Shown here one piece after another: positions 37,886-47,439 of a DNA stretch of 64,000 nt (position 1 is its first letter; each line of letters opens with the position of its first letter). Source of the stretch: Hydrogenophaga crocea (GTDB lineage: Bacteria > Pseudomonadota > Gammaproteobacteria > Burkholderiales > Burkholderiaceae_C); assembly GCF_011388215.1 (NCBI RefSeq), contig NZ_CP049989.1, positions 310,001 through 374,000 of the forward strand, read 5' to 3'. A model generated the notes under the pieces. That model ran no database searches. It worked only from the letters and a program-made list of their open reading frames with translations, and was not told the origin of the DNA. The position numbers and the translations under genes were made by a program.

Positions 37886-39120
37886 ACCCTTCCCACGAAC
37901 TGCCTCTGAGCGGCCTGCGCGTGGTCGAGCTCACCCACATGGTGATGGGCCCGACCTGCGGCCTGATCCTGGCCGATCTCGGCGCCGAAGTGATCAAGGT
38001 CGAGCCGCTGGGTGGCGACAGCACGCGCCGCCTGCTGGGGTCGGGCGCAGGTTTCTTCGGCACCTTCAACCGCAACAAGAAGAGCCTCGCGGTCGACGTG
38101 AAGGACCCGCGCGGGCGCGAGATCGTGCTGCGCCTGCTGGCGCGCGCCGACGTGTTCAGCGAGAACTTCAAGAGCGGCGCCATGGACCAGCTGGGCCTGG
38201 GCCACGAGGCGCTGACCCGGCTCAATCCGCGCCTCATCAGCGTGTCGCACAAGGGCTTCCTGCCCGGTCCCTACGAACACCGCACCGCGCTCGACGAGGT
38301 CGTGCAGATGATGGGCGGCCTGGCCTACATGACCGGTCCCGAAGGCCGGCCGCTGCGCGCGGGCACCAGCGTCAACGACATCATGGGCGGCATGTTCGGC
38401 GCCATCGGCGTGCTCGCGGCGCTGGCGCAGCGCGAAAAGACCGGCCGCGGCCAGCGCGTGCAGAGCGCGCTGTTCGAGAACAACGTGTTCCTCATGGCGC
38501 AGCACATGATGCAGTTCGCCGTCACGGGCAGGCCCGCCGCGCCCATGCCCGGGCGCATCAGCGCCTGGGCGGTGTACGACGTGTTCACCGTGAAGGACGG
38601 CGAGCAGGTGTTCCTGGCCGCCGTGAGCGATTCGCAGTGGGCGCTGATGTGCGAAGCCTTCGGCTTCGACGACTTGCGCGACGACCCGCGCCTGGTGGGC
38701 AACAACGCCCGCGTGCAGGCCCGCGACTGGATGCTGCCGCTGCTGCGCGAGCGCTTCGCGGGCTTCAGCGCCGCCGAGCTCGGCGCGCGCTTCGAGCGCA
38801 TCGGCCTGCCCTACGCCCCCATCACGAAGCCGCAAGACCTGTTCGACGACCCGCACCTGCTCGCCAGCGGCGGGCTGGCCGAGGTGTGCCTGCCGCCCGA
38901 CACGAGCTGCGCCGGCCGGCCCGTGCAGACGCGCACCGCGCTGCTGCCCATCACGCTCGATGGCGCGCGGCCCGGCGTGCGTTCAGCGCCGCCCGCTCTC
39001 GGTGAACACAGCGAGGCCGTTCTCACCGAGCTCGGCTACACGCCGGCCGAGATCGCGCAGCTGCGCGACGCCGGCGTGCTGGCTCAGCGCTGCGCCGCGG
39101 TGGCCGGTTCGGCCACGTAG
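37882..39120 (+). CDS. CaiB/BaiF (class III) CoA-transferase
   Basis: A 412-aa transferase that moves CoA between carboxylic acids. N-terminal LSGLRVVELTHMVMGPTCGLILADLGAEVIKVEP and the catalytic Asp region FNRNKKSLAVDVKDPRGREI ... ENF are typical. Start ATG overlaps the lyase stop (ATGA), so translation is coupled. Probably loads CoA onto the acid later cleaved by the lyase. Its 3' end overlaps the convergent OmpA-like gene by 37 bp. Confidence 0.93.
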   Translation: MNPSHELPLSGLRVVELTHMVMGPTCGLILADLGAEVIKVEPLGGDSTRRLLGSGAGFFGTFNRNKKSLAVDVKDPRGREIVLRLLARADVFSENFKSGAMDQLGLGHEALTRLNPRLISVSHKGFLPGPYEHRTALDEVVQMMGGLAYMTGPEGRPLRAGTSVNDIMGGMFGAIGVLAALAQREKTGRGQRVQSALFENNVFLMAQHMMQFAVTGRPAAPMPGRISAWAVYDVFTVKDGEQVFLAAVSDSQWALMCEAFGFDDLRDDPRLVGNNARVQARDWMLPLLRERFAGFSAAELGARFERIGLPYAPITKPQDLFDDPHLLASGGLAEVCLPPDTSCAGRPVQTRTALLPITLDGARPGVRSAPPALGEHSEAVLTELGYTPAEIAQLRDAGVLAQRCAAVAGSAT

Positions 39121-39767
39121 ATCTCCACCCGGCGGTTCAGCGCGCGGCCCTGGGGCGTGCCGTTGTCGGCCACGGGTTCGCGCGAGCCGCGGCCGTCGGT
39201 GCTGATGCGCGCGGCCGATACGCCGCGGCCCACCAGGTAGTCGCGCGTGGCGTTGGCGCGGTCGAACGACAGCGGGTTGTTGATCGCGTCGCTGCCCGAG
39301 CTGTCGGTGTGGCCGATGATGGACACCTGCGTGGCCTGGTTCTGCTGCAGCGTGGTGGCGAACTGGCCCAGCACGCGCACCAGCGTGGGGCTCAGCGTGG
39401 AGCGGCCCGAGGCGAAGCCCGCGTCGGCCGGCACGTCGAGCTTGAGGCGGTTGTCGGCGGTCTGGCTCACGCCGATGCCGGTGCCGGCCGTCGCCGCTTC
39501 CATCTGCTTTTTCTGCTCCTGCATGCGCGTGGACCAGATGTAGCCGCCCAGCGCACCCGCACCCGCGCCCAGCACCGCGCCCTGCGCCGCGCCCTTGGAG
39601 CCTCCCGTGAGGCCGCCCAGCACCACGCCGGCCGCCGCGCCGATGCCCGCGCCCTTGGCGCTGTCCCGTTGCGTTTCGCTCATGTTGGCGCAGCCCGTGA
39701 CGGCGATGGCCGCGGCCACGGTGAGCAGGGTCAGGCCGCGCGTGAAGGAAGAGGGGGAGGTGTTCAT
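39084..39767 (-). CDS. OmpA-family lipoprotein with glycine-zipper domain
   Basis: A 227-aa outer-membrane lipoprotein. Lipobox AVTGC (Cys26); glycine zipper GAGIGAAAGVVLGGLTGGSK and following (about 37-78), which inserts into the membrane; then the OmpA C-terminal peptidoglycan-binding domain (about 105-220) with FASGRSTLSPT, IIGHTDSSGSDAIN, SFDRANATRDYLVGRGV and GRGSREPVADN...NRRVEIYV. It anchors the outer membrane to the cell wall (YiaD-like). Confidence 0.94.
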   Translation of the reverse strand: MNTSPSSFTRGLTLLTVAAAIAVTGCANMSETQRDSAKGAGIGAAAGVVLGGLTGGSKGAAQGAVLGAGAGALGGYIWSTRMQEQKKQMEAATAGTGIGVSQTADNRLKLDVPADAGFASGRSTLSPTLVRVLGQFATTLQQNQATQVSIIGHTDSSGSDAINNPLSFDRANATRDYLVGRGVSAARISTDGRGSREPVADNGTPQGRALNRRVEIYVAEPATAAQR

Positions 39768-39924
39768 GAAGGCGTTCCTCGCGGTTCGTGGATCGGAGAG
39801 GTCGGAGGGGCCGCGGCACAGGCACCACGGTCCGTGGGTTGAAGACCACCGCCTAAACTTACACCCCGTCCGGTATCTGTGCCGTAGGACGTATCTGAAT
39901 TTACAAACCCTTTCCACCGCTCCG

Positions 39925-40977
39925 ATGAAACACCTGCCCTTGGGCCAGAGCCCGCTGCACGTCTCGCCCATCTGCCTGGGCACCATGACCTTCGGTGAAC
40001 AGGTCGACCAGCCTACCGCCCACGCCATCCTCGACCGCTCGCTCGAGCGCGGCGTGAATTTCATCGACGCCGCCGAGATGTACTCGGTGCCCGCGCGCGC
40101 CGAAACCTGCGGCGCCACCGAAACCATCATCGGCCACTGGTTCGCGCGCACGCCGGGCCTGCGCCAGAAGGTGGTGCTCGCGACCAAGGTGGCCGGACCC
40201 TCGCGCGGCATGCCCTGGATCCGCGGCGAGGTGTCGGGCCTGAGCAAGGCCGAGATCGTCAACGCCTGCGAAGGCAGCCTGCGCCGCCTGCAGACCGACG
40301 TGATCGACCTGTACCAGATCCACTGGCCCGCGCGCAACGTGCCGGCCTTCGGCGCGCTGTACTTCGACCCGTCCAAGGACAAGCCGCACGCGTCCATCCA
40401 CGAGCAGCTCGACGCCATGGCCGACCTGGTCAAGGCCGGCAAGGTGCGCGCAATCGGCCTGTCCAACGAAACACCCTATGGCGTGCACGAGTTCGTGCGC
40501 CTGGCCGAGCAGCACGGCCTGCCGCGCGTGGCCACGGTGCAGAACCCCTATTGCCTGATCAACCGCAGTTACGAGAACGGCCTCGACGAAAGCTGCCACC
40601 GCCTGGGCGTGTCGCTGCTCGCGTATTCGCCGCTGGGCTTCGGCCTGCTCACCGGCAAGTACGACGACACCGGCCTGGTCGGTGACCACGGCCGCATGGC
40701 GCTGTACGACAGCATGCGCAAGCAGCGCTGGGGCCGGCCCGAGGCGCTGGCCACGGCCAGGCGCTACAACGCGCTCGCGCGCGAACATGGGCTCACGCCC
40801 GCGCAGCTCGCGCTGGCCTTCTGCTACCGCAACTGGCGCGTGGCCAGCACCATCATCGGTGTGACCAGCGTGGCCCAGCTCGACCAGTGCCTGGACGCCT
40901 GGGACGTGGCGCTCACGCCCGAGCTGCTGACCGCGATCGACCAGATCCGCTGGGAATCGCGCGACCCCGCGCAATGA
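39925..40977 (+). CDS. tas: Aldo/keto reductase, Tas type
   Basis: A 350-aa NADPH-dependent oxidoreductase close to E. coli Tas. Landmarks: ICLGTMTFGEQ, NFIDAAEMYSVPARAETCG (catalytic Asp-Tyr), VVLATKVAGPSR (Lys), DLYQIHWP (His) and the cofactor region YSPLGFGLLTGKY. Natural substrate unknown. It starts an apparent operon with ybaK through an ATGA overlap. Confidence 0.94.
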   Translation: MKHLPLGQSPLHVSPICLGTMTFGEQVDQPTAHAILDRSLERGVNFIDAAEMYSVPARAETCGATETIIGHWFARTPGLRQKVVLATKVAGPSRGMPWIRGEVSGLSKAEIVNACEGSLRRLQTDVIDLYQIHWPARNVPAFGALYFDPSKDKPHASIHEQLDAMADLVKAGKVRAIGLSNETPYGVHEFVRLAEQHGLPRVATVQNPYCLINRSYENGLDESCHRLGVSLLAYSPLGFGLLTGKYDDTGLVGDHGRMALYDSMRKQRWGRPEALATARRYNALAREHGLTPAQLALAFCYRNWRVASTIIGVTSVAQLDQCLDAWDVALTPELLTAIDQIRWESRDPAQ

Positions 40978-41468
40978 GCAAGAAGGCCGCACACGTCAGT
41001 GAAACGCCCGCCACCGCCTGGCTCAAGGCGCACGGCGTGGCGTACACCGAGCATCCCTACGAGTACCTGGAGCACGGCGGTGCGCAGCACAGCGCGCAGG
41101 TGCTGGGCCTGGACCCGTTCGCGGTGGTCAAGACCCTGATCATGCAGGACGAGGCCGCGCGGCCCCTGGCCGTGCTCATGCACGGCAACCGCACGGTGTC
41201 GACCAAGAACCTTGCGCGGCAGATCGGCGCCAAGTCGGTCGAGCCCTGCAAGCCCGAGGTGGCCAACCGCCACAGCGGCTTCCTGGTGGGCGGCACCTCG
41301 CCGTTCGGGCTCAAGCGCGCCATGCCGGTGTGGGTCGAGTCCACGGTGCTCGAACTGCCGAAGATCTGGATCAACGGCGGGCGCCGCGGCTTCCTCGTGG
41401 GCATCGATCCCGCGGTGCTCACCGCGCCTCTGGGCGCGAAACCGGTGCAGTGTGCGCTGGCAGAATGA
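40974..41468 (+). CDS. ybaK: Cys-tRNA(Pro)/Cys-tRNA(Cys) deacylase YbaK
   Basis: A 164-aa trans-editing enzyme that hydrolyses Cys-tRNA(Pro) made in error by ProRS. Conserved VVKTLIMQ (catalytic Lys), GNRTVSTKNLARQIGAKSVE and VGGTSPFGLK motifs are present. Start overlaps tas by 4 bp. Confidence 0.94.
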   Translation: MSKKAAHVSETPATAWLKAHGVAYTEHPYEYLEHGGAQHSAQVLGLDPFAVVKTLIMQDEAARPLAVLMHGNRTVSTKNLARQIGAKSVEPCKPEVANRHSGFLVGGTSPFGLKRAMPVWVESTVLELPKIWINGGRRGFLVGIDPAVLTAPLGAKPVQCALAE

Positions 41469-41501
41469 CGCCCCCTGTCGACATCGAGTGAGGAGACACT
41501 C

Positions 41502-42131
41502 TTGCAAGCGTTCTACCCCGCGCTGGCCACGCTGGCCGCGTACCTGATCGGATCGCTGTCGTTCGCGGTGCTGGTGAGCCGCCTCATGGGCCTGTCGGAC
41601 CCGCGCACCTACGGCAGCAAGAACCCCGGCGCCACCAACGTGCTGCGCTCGGGCAACAAGGCCGCGGCGGTCATCACCCTGCTGCTCGACGCCTTCAAGG
41701 GCTGGTTGCCCGTGGTGCTGGTGCAGGCCTATGGCGAGCGCTTCGGCCTGGGCGCGGGCACCGTGGCGCTGGTGGGCTTCGCGGCCTTCCTGGGCCACCT
41801 GTTTCCGGTGTTCTTCCGCTTCCAGGGTGGCAAGGGGGTGGCCACGGCGGCCGGCGTCATCCTGGCCTTCAACCCCTGGCTGGGCCTGGCCTCGCTGGCC
41901 ACCTGGCTCATCATCGCGGTGTTCTTCCGCTACTCGTCGCTCGCGTCCATCGTCACCGCGGTGTTCGCGCCGGCCTACTACCTGCTCGGCGCCGACGTGG
42001 CCTGGGACGCGCCGGGCGCCATGGTGCTCGGCCTGGCCGCCATGGCCGTGCTGCTGGTGTGGCGCCACGCCGAGAACATCAACCGCCTGATCGCGGGCAC
42101 CGAAAGCAAGCTGGGATCGAAGAAGAAATGA
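41502..42131 (+). CDS. plsY: Glycerol-3-phosphate acyltransferase PlsY (TTG start)
   Basis: A 209-aa inner-membrane enzyme that uses acyl-phosphate to acylate glycerol-3-phosphate, the first step of phospholipid synthesis. Five helices with the three cytosolic motifs: [49 protein letters not shown] and the terminal [16 protein letters not shown]. Starts with TTG after AGGAGA (6-7 nt). The stop overlaps the next start (ATGA). Confidence 0.96.
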   Translation: MQAFYPALATLAAYLIGSLSFAVLVSRLMGLSDPRTYGSKNPGATNVLRSGNKAAAVITLLLDAFKGWLPVVLVQAYGERFGLGAGTVALVGFAAFLGHLFPVFFRFQGGKGVATAAGVILAFNPWLGLASLATWLIIAVFFRYSSLASIVTAVFAPAYYLLGADVAWDAPGAMVLGLAAMAVLLVWRHAENINRLIAGTESKLGSKKK

Positions 42132-42484
42132 GCCAGGACATCACCCGCGTCGGCATGGCCGCGCGCTACAGCGAAGCCGCCGTGTTCAACGGCATCGTGT
42201 TCCTCGCGGGCATGGTGCCCGAGCGCGGCGACGTCGACATCCGCGGCCAGACCGAGGACGTGCTGCAGCAGGTGGAGCAGCGCCTGCGCGAATGCGGCAG
42301 CGACAAGTCGCGCATCCTGCGCACCGAGATCTTCCTCACCGACATCCGCGACATCGCGGCCATGAACGAGGTCTGGGACGCCTGGGTGGTGCCCGGCGCC
42401 GCGCCGCCGCGCGCGACCGTGCAGGCCGCGCTGGCCAACCCCGCCTACCGCATCGAGATCGTGGTCACGGCCGCCCAGGCCTGA
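42128..42484 (+). CDS. RidA family protein (enamine/imine deaminase-like)
   Basis: A 118-aa YjgF/RidA-like trimeric protein. Conserved [32 protein letters not shown] and [20 protein letters not shown] (catalytic Arg-x-Thr and Glu region) are visible. Acts on reactive enamines/imines or related substrates. Coupled to plsY by a 4-bp overlap. Confidence 0.92.
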   Translation: MSQDITRVGMAARYSEAAVFNGIVFLAGMVPERGDVDIRGQTEDVLQQVEQRLRECGSDKSRILRTEIFLTDIRDIAAMNEVWDAWVVPGAAPPRATVQAALANPAYRIEIVVTAAQA

Positions 42485-42497
42485 GACCGGCCCCGCG

Positions 42498-43139
42498 CTA
42501 CTTCTTGTCCAGCGTGAGCTGGTCGTTGGTGCGCTGCAGCTGAAAGCGCGTGAGGAAGCTGTTGCCCAGCAGCACGTAGGGCATGGGCTGCGGCAGCACG
42601 ATGGCCGACACCGCGAACACCTGGGCCTCGCCCACGCGCACCGTGTCGAGCTGCAGCTGGTGGCCCACCACGTTGCCGTTGGCGGTGGACACCTGCACCT
42701 TGGTGCCCTTCTCGAAGGGCAGGCCCAGGCGGCGCGCCTCGGGCTCGCCGATGACCACCTGGCTCGCGCCCGTATCGACCATGAACTGCACGGCGCGGCC
42801 GTTGATCTGGCCTGGCGGCAGGAAGTGGCCGCGGCTGTCGGCGGTGATCACGACGCGCCGCGCGCCTTCGGACGGGGCGTGGTCGCGCCCATGGCTCACC
42901 GGGTCTTCGCCCACCCGCAGCGACTGGCGCCGACCCTGCACCTCGATGGTGGCGGTGTCGCCCTGCACCGCGAGCACGCGCACGCCCTGGTGAACCTGGC
43001 CCGCGGTGACGAAACGCGGCGCACCGCCGTCGACCACGATCAGCGCCTTGTTGCCCGACACGCCCGTGAGCGCGACGGACTGCGCCAGTGCCAGGCCGGC
43101 CGCGCCCAGGAGCAACGCCGCCAGCAGGCCTTGCCGCAT
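42498..43139 (-). CDS. Exported retropepsin-like aspartic protease
   Basis: A 213-aa periplasmic protein. Sec signal (1-20, ending LALAQS), an N-terminal beta region (ALIVVDGGAPRFVTAG, VRVLAVQGDTATIEV) and a C-terminal clan AA fold with FMVDTGASQVVIG (catalytic Asp) and the hydrophobic-Gly pair in YVLLGNSFLTRFQ. Functions as an obligate homodimer in this family; substrate unknown. 13 bp from convergent ridA. Confidence 0.9.
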   Translation of the reverse strand: MRQGLLAALLLGAAGLALAQSVALTGVSGNKALIVVDGGAPRFVTAGQVHQGVRVLAVQGDTATIEVQGRRQSLRVGEDPVSHGRDHAPSEGARRVVITADSRGHFLPPGQINGRAVQFMVDTGASQVVIGEPEARRLGLPFEKGTKVQVSTANGNVVGHQLQLDTVRVGEAQVFAVSAIVLPQPMPYVLLGNSFLTRFQLQRTNDQLTLDKK

Positions 43140-43141
43140 GG

Positions 43142-43627
43142 TCAGTCGCGGAAGTTATTGAAGGAGAGGGGCAGGTCCTTCATCTCCGTGCGGATGATGG
43201 CCATGGCCGCCTGCAGGTCGTCGCGCTTGGCGCCGGTCACGCGCACCGCGTCGCCCTGGATGGCGCCCTGCACCTTGAGCTTGCTGGCCTTGATGGCCTG
43301 CTGGATCTTCTTGCCGTCTTCGGTGGCGATGCCGTTGCGCACCTTCACCACCTGCTTGACCTTGTCGCCGCCCATCTTCTCGACCTTGCCGATGTCGAGG
43401 AAGCGCACATCGACGTTGCGTTTGGAGAGCTTGTTGCGCAGCACGTCTTCGATCTGCTGGAGCTGGAAGTCGGCGTCGCCGAACAGCGTGATCTCCTTGT
43501 CCTTGAGCTCGATCGCGGCGCTCGTGCCCTTGAAATCGAAGCGCGTGCCGATTTCGCGCGCGACCTGGTCGACGGCATTCTTGACTTCGACGAGATCGGC
43601 TTCGAGGACGGTGTCAAACGAGGGCAT
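43142..43627 (-). CDS. yajQ: YajQ-family nucleotide-binding protein
   Basis: A 161-aa two-domain ferredoxin-fold protein: [34 protein letters not shown] and the C-terminal [17 protein letters not shown]...PLSFNNFRD are all typical. The Xanthomonas relative binds cyclic di-GMP and influences transcription; a chaperone or nucleic-acid-binding role has been proposed for others. 34 bp from the divergent murB; directly upstream of the protease gene (2 bp). Confidence 0.95.
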   Translation of the reverse strand: MPSFDTVLEADLVEVKNAVDQVAREIGTRFDFKGTSAAIELKDKEITLFGDADFQLQQIEDVLRNKLSKRNVDVRFLDIGKVEKMGGDKVKQVVKVRNGIATEDGKKIQQAIKASKLKVQGAIQGDAVRVTGAKRDDLQAAMAIIRTEMKDLPLSFNNFRD

Positions 43628-43661
43628 GGGGCGGTCAAAAGCGGGTGAGAAAATCGCGGCC

Positions 43662-44714
43662 ATGATAGTCGAGAAGCAGGTGCCGCTACAGGCCCACAAC
43701 AGCTTTGGCATCGTGGCCAAGGCCCACCACCTGGCGCGCATCCGCCACGAAGACGATCTGGCCGCGCTGCGTGCCGATCCGGCCTGGGCCGCGCTCGTGC
43801 GCGAGCAGCCGCCCTTCGTGCTCGGCGGCGGCAGCAACCTGGTGATCACGGGCGACGTGAAGCCCCTGGTGCTCAAGGTGGAGATCGCGGGCAAGCGCCT
43901 GATCGAGGAAACGCCGCGCGGCTGGCTGGTGGAGGCGGGCGCGGGCGAAAACTGGCACGGACTGGTGCAGTGGACGCTGGAGCAGGGCTGGCCCGGTTTG
44001 GAGAACCTGGCGCTGATCCCGGGCACCGTGGGCGCCTCGCCGGTGCAGAACATCGGCGCCTACGGCGTGGAGCTGCAGGACCGTTTCCATTCGCTCGACG
44101 CGATCGACCTGCGCAGCGGCGAGCGCTTCACGCTCGACGCCGCGCAATGCGGCTTCGGCTACCGCGACTCGGTGTTCAAGCACCTGCCCACCGACGCGCG
44201 CGACTTCGGCCTCGCCGGCCGCGCGCTCATCACGCGCGTGCGGCTGCTGCTGCCCAAGCCCTGGAAGCCGGTGCTGGGCTACGCCGACCTCGAACGCAAG
44301 ATGGCCGAGACCGGCAACAGCGCCCCCGATGCGCGCACGCTGTTCGATTGGATCTGCGCGATCCGCCGCGCCAAGCTGCCCGACCCGGCGGTGATCGGCA
44401 ACGCGGGCAGCTTCTTCAAGAACCCCACGGTCACGCCCGAGCAGTGCGCCGACATCATCGCGCGCGAGCCCAAGGTGGTGCACTACCCCATGCCCGACGG
44501 CACGGTGAAGCTGGCCGCGGGCTGGCTGATCGACGCCTGCGGCTGGAAGGGCCGCGGCGTGGGCAATGCGGGCGTGTACGAGAAACAGGCCCTGGTGCTG
44601 GTGAACCGCGGCGGCGCCACGGGCGGCGAGGTGGTGACGCTGGCCAAGGCCATCCAGACCAGCGTCTACGAACGCTTCGGCATCCGGCTCGAGCCCGAGC
44701 CGGTGGTGATCTGA
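43662..44714 (+). CDS. murB: UDP-N-acetylenolpyruvoylglucosamine reductase
   Basis: A 350-aa FAD enzyme that reduces UDP-GlcNAc-enolpyruvate to UDP-MurNAc. FAD site [33 protein letters not shown]; the catalytic Ser in [12 protein letters not shown]-terminal Glu in RLEPEPVVI (type I, as in E. coli). Frame and length are normal. Its end is 4 bp from the recJ stop. Confidence 0.96.
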   Translation: MIVEKQVPLQAHNSFGIVAKAHHLARIRHEDDLAALRADPAWAALVREQPPFVLGGGSNLVITGDVKPLVLKVEIAGKRLIEETPRGWLVEAGAGENWHGLVQWTLEQGWPGLENLALIPGTVGASPVQNIGAYGVELQDRFHSLDAIDLRSGERFTLDAAQCGFGYRDSVFKHLPTDARDFGLAGRALITRVRLLLPKPWKPVLGYADLERKMAETGNSAPDARTLFDWICAIRRAKLPDPAVIGNAGSFFKNPTVTPEQCADIIAREPKVVHYPMPDGTVKLAAGWLIDACGWKGRGVGNAGVYEKQALVLVNRGGATGGEVVTLAKAIQTSVYERFGIRLEPEPVVI

Positions 44715-44718
44715 GGTC

Positions 44719-46455
44719 TCAGACCTCCGCCGCCTCCACCAGAAAGCGCACCCGCCGCTGACCCTGCCATTCGTCCGCGTCGAGGCGGAAGGCGATCTTC
44801 ACGCGCGCCGGCAGCGGTTCGGTGTGGCCGAACCAGATGCCGTCCACCGGGTCGCCCTGGTGCTGCAGCTTGAGCGCCAGGTGCTTCTCGCCCACGATGC
44901 GCTGGCTCACCACGCGCACCTCTTCGCTGAACACCGGCGGCGCGAAGCCCTGGCCCCACACCTGGCCGTGCAGGGTGTCCACCAGATCGGGCCGGCGGTA
45001 CTGGCGGTCCAGCGGGCCGTCGGTTTCCACGCGGCGCTGCAGCGTGGCGGCGTCCAGCCATTCGTGCGCCACCTGCTGCAGCGCCTGCTCGAAGGTGTCC
45101 AGGTGCTCTTCGGCGATGGTGCAGCCCGCGGCCATCGCGTGTCCGCCGAAGCGCAGCAGTACGCCCGGGTGGCGCTTGGCCACCAGGTCGAGCGCGTCGC
45201 GCAGGTGAAGGCCCGCGATCGATCGCCCCGAGCCCTTGAGTTCGTGTTCTTTGCCGGGCGCGCTGCTGGCCGCAAATACGAAGGTGGGGCGGTGCAGCTT
45301 GTCTTTCAGGCGCGAGGCCACGATGCCCACCACCCCTTCGTGGAAGTCGGGGTCGAACACCACCAGCGCGGGCGGGGGCTGTTCGCTCTCGTCGAACATC
45401 TCTTCGGCCAGCATCAGCGCCTGCTCGCGCATCTCGCCCTCGATGGCCTTGCGCTCGCGGTTGATGCCGTCGAGCGTGCGCGCGAGTTCGTCGGCGCGGG
45501 TGGCGTCGTCGGTGATCAGGCACTCGATGCCGAGCGTCATGTCGGCCAGGCGGCCCGCGGCGTTCAGGCGCGGGCCGAGCGCGAAGCCGAAGTCGAAGGT
45601 GGTGGCGGCTTGCGGGCGGCGGCCGGCGGCGTTGAACAGCGCGGTCATGCCCGGCGGCAGCGCGCCCGCGCGCACGCGCTTCAAGCCCTGCGCCACGAGG
45701 CGGCGGTTGTTGGTGTCGAGCTTGACCACGTCGGCCACGGTGCCCAGGGCCACCAGCGGCAGCAGGCTGTCGATCTTGGGCTGCGTCTGGGCGTCGAACA
45801 CGCCGCGCGCGCGCAATTCGGCGCGCAGCGCGAGCAGCACGTAGAACATCACGCCCACGCCCGCGATGCTCTTGCTCTCGAAGCCGCAGCCGGGCTGGTT
45901 GGGATTGACGATGGTGCAGTCGGCCGGCAGCACGGTGGCGCCGTTCTGCTGTGCGGGCAGGTGGTGGTCGGTCACGATCACCTCGAGCCCGAGTTCGCGC
46001 GCGGCGCGCACGCCGTCGAGGCTGGCGATGCCGTTGTCCACCGTGATGAGCACGTCGGCGCCGCTGGCCTTCACGCGCTGCGCGATCGGGGGCGTGAGGC
46101 CGTAGCCGTCGACCACGCGGTCGGGCACGAGGTAGTGCACCTGGTCAAAGCCCATGGGCGCGCCGAGCAGGCGCAGGCCGCGCACGGCCACGGCGCAGGC
46201 GGTGGCGCCGTCGCAGTCGTAGTCGGCCACCACGCAGAGGCGGCGCTGCGCGGCCATGGCGTCGGCGAGCGCGCGCGCGGCTTCGTCGGCGCCTTTGAGC
46301 GTGGCGGGCGGCAGCAGGTGGGCGAGCGCGTCGTCGAGTTCTTCGCGCTGCGCGATGCCACGCGCCGCGTACAGGCGCGCGAGCAGGGGGTGCAGGCCGC
46401 TCTGTTCGAGCGCCCAGGCGGCGCGCGGCGGGACGTCGCGGGTGGTGATCTTCAT
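44719..46455 (-). CDS. recJ: Single-stranded-DNA-specific 5'-3' exonuclease RecJ
   Basis: A 578-aa DHH-family exonuclease used in mismatch repair, base excision and RecF recombination. Motifs: VADYDCDGATA, ITVDNGIAS, TDHHLP, then the linker and DHHA1 domain with VGIVASRLKDKLHRPTFVF, KGSGRSIAGLHLRDAL and FGGHAMAAGCTI, and an OB fold at the end. It overlaps the upstream conserved gene by 4 bp. Confidence 0.96.
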   Translation of the reverse strand: MKITTRDVPPRAAWALEQSGLHPLLARLYAARGIAQREELDDALAHLLPPATLKGADEAARALADAMAAQRRLCVVADYDCDGATACAVAVRGLRLLGAPMGFDQVHYLVPDRVVDGYGLTPPIAQRVKASGADVLITVDNGIASLDGVRAARELGLEVIVTDHHLPAQQNGATVLPADCTIVNPNQPGCGFESKSIAGVGVMFYVLLALRAELRARGVFDAQTQPKIDSLLPLVALGTVADVVKLDTNNRRLVAQGLKRVRAGALPPGMTALFNAAGRRPQAATTFDFGFALGPRLNAAGRLADMTLGIECLITDDATRADELARTLDGINRERKAIEGEMREQALMLAEEMFDESEQPPPALVVFDPDFHEGVVGIVASRLKDKLHRPTFVFAASSAPGKEHELKGSGRSIAGLHLRDALDLVAKRHPGVLLRFGGHAMAAGCTIAEEHLDTFEQALQQVAHEWLDAATLQRRVETDGPLDRQYRRPDLVDTLHGQVWGQGFAPPVFSEEVRVVSQRIVGEKHLALKLQHQGDPVDGIWFGHTEPLPARVKIAFRLDADEWQGQRRVRFLVEAAEV

Positions 46456-47399
46456 AGGGTCTCGAGCAGTTCGGCCACCTGGGGGGCGCGCGCCAGGCCC
46501 AGCGCGCGGGCCAGGCCTTGCCAGGGGGAAGGCGTGTGGGGCTGCAGCGTGACAGCGCTGCGCTCGCCGCAGAGCGTGAGGGCGAAGGGCCGGCCTTGTT
46601 GCGCCAGGGCCTGCAGCTCGGGCACGAGGCGGGCGTCCAGCGCCTGCCAGGCCGCGCGCCAGGCCGCGGCGTCGCCGCCGAGCGCGCTCGCGCGCAGGTG
46701 GTCGGCGACGGTGGGCGCGGGGCCGGGTGTCACGCCGGCATCGACCGCGCCCGCGGCGCTGAACCACAGGCCATTGACCGCGGGCTGGCGCGCGGCCTCG
46801 CGCGCGTCGTTCACGGGGTGCGTGTAGAACAGCATCTGCGCCTCGTTCATGAGGCGTTGCAGCCAGCGCGCCTCGCTGCCTTGCGGCTGCCAGGGCGCGA
46901 TCGAGCGGCCCGCCACACGGTCCAGGCTCGCGCAGCGCAGGCCGCGCAGGCGCTCGCCGCTGGCGCGCCAGCGAACGGGGCTGTCGAAGTGCAGGGCGAG
47001 GCCGTCTTCGGCGCACAGCGGCGCGAAGGCCTCGAACAGGCGGCGCGAGGCGGCTTCGTCGAGGCCGAACAGCTCGGCCGGTTGCAGCGTCACCTGGTCC
47101 ATGCCGACCTGCAGGTGCACCGGGTGCACCCAGGCCTGGGGCTCGTGCGGTTGCGCGCTGTGCAGCGCGGCGCCGGGCCAGGCGTGATCGGCCAGGGCCA
47201 GGCCCCGCGCGGCGGCGATCGCGCGCTCGTGCGGCAGGGTGGGGTCGGTGTGCTCGCCGCGGTCGCGCTGCTGCTCGCGCAGGCGGGGCAGCAGGGCCTG
47301 CAGGCGGGGCAGGGCAGGCCAGTCGGGGTGTTGTCCCTCGGCGCCGAGGGCGGCGAAGGGAACCACCCAGTGGGGCACGGGATCCTGGGCAGAAGGCAT
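46452..47399 (-). CDS. Conserved protein upstream of recJ, phosphoglycerate-mutase-like annotation in relatives
   Basis: A 315-aa protein often found beside recJ in betaproteobacteria. It has an N-terminal PHWVVPFAALG stretch, an internal VHPVHLQVGMDQVTLQPAE block and the LNEAQMLFYTHPVNDAREAARQPAVNGLWFSA block, the strongest signature. In relatives it is sometimes called a 2,3-bisphosphoglycerate-independent phosphoglycerate mutase homologue, but no metal-binding motif is visible to me, so activity is doubtful. Start at 47399; the longer form to 47441 overlaps lolC. Confidence 0.82.
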   Translation of the reverse strand: MPSAQDPVPHWVVPFAALGAEGQHPDWPALPRLQALLPRLREQQRDRGEHTDPTLPHERAIAAARGLALADHAWPGAALHSAQPHEPQAWVHPVHLQVGMDQVTLQPAELFGLDEAASRRLFEAFAPLCAEDGLALHFDSPVRWRASGERLRGLRCASLDRVAGRSIAPWQPQGSEARWLQRLMNEAQMLFYTHPVNDAREAARQPAVNGLWFSAAGAVDAGVTPGPAPTVADHLRASALGGDAAAWRAAWQALDARLVPELQALAQQGRPFALTLCGERSAVTLQPHTPSPWQGLARALGLARAPQVAELLETL

Positions 47400-47439
47400 G
47401 GGCCGATTGTCGGGGATGCCACAATCCCCGGCTTCATCC

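Noticed and set aside
42660..43661. Upstream extension of murB through yajQ and the protease gene
   Set aside because: The frame is antisense to two well-recognised genes; the ATG at 43662 gives the normal MurB N-terminus.
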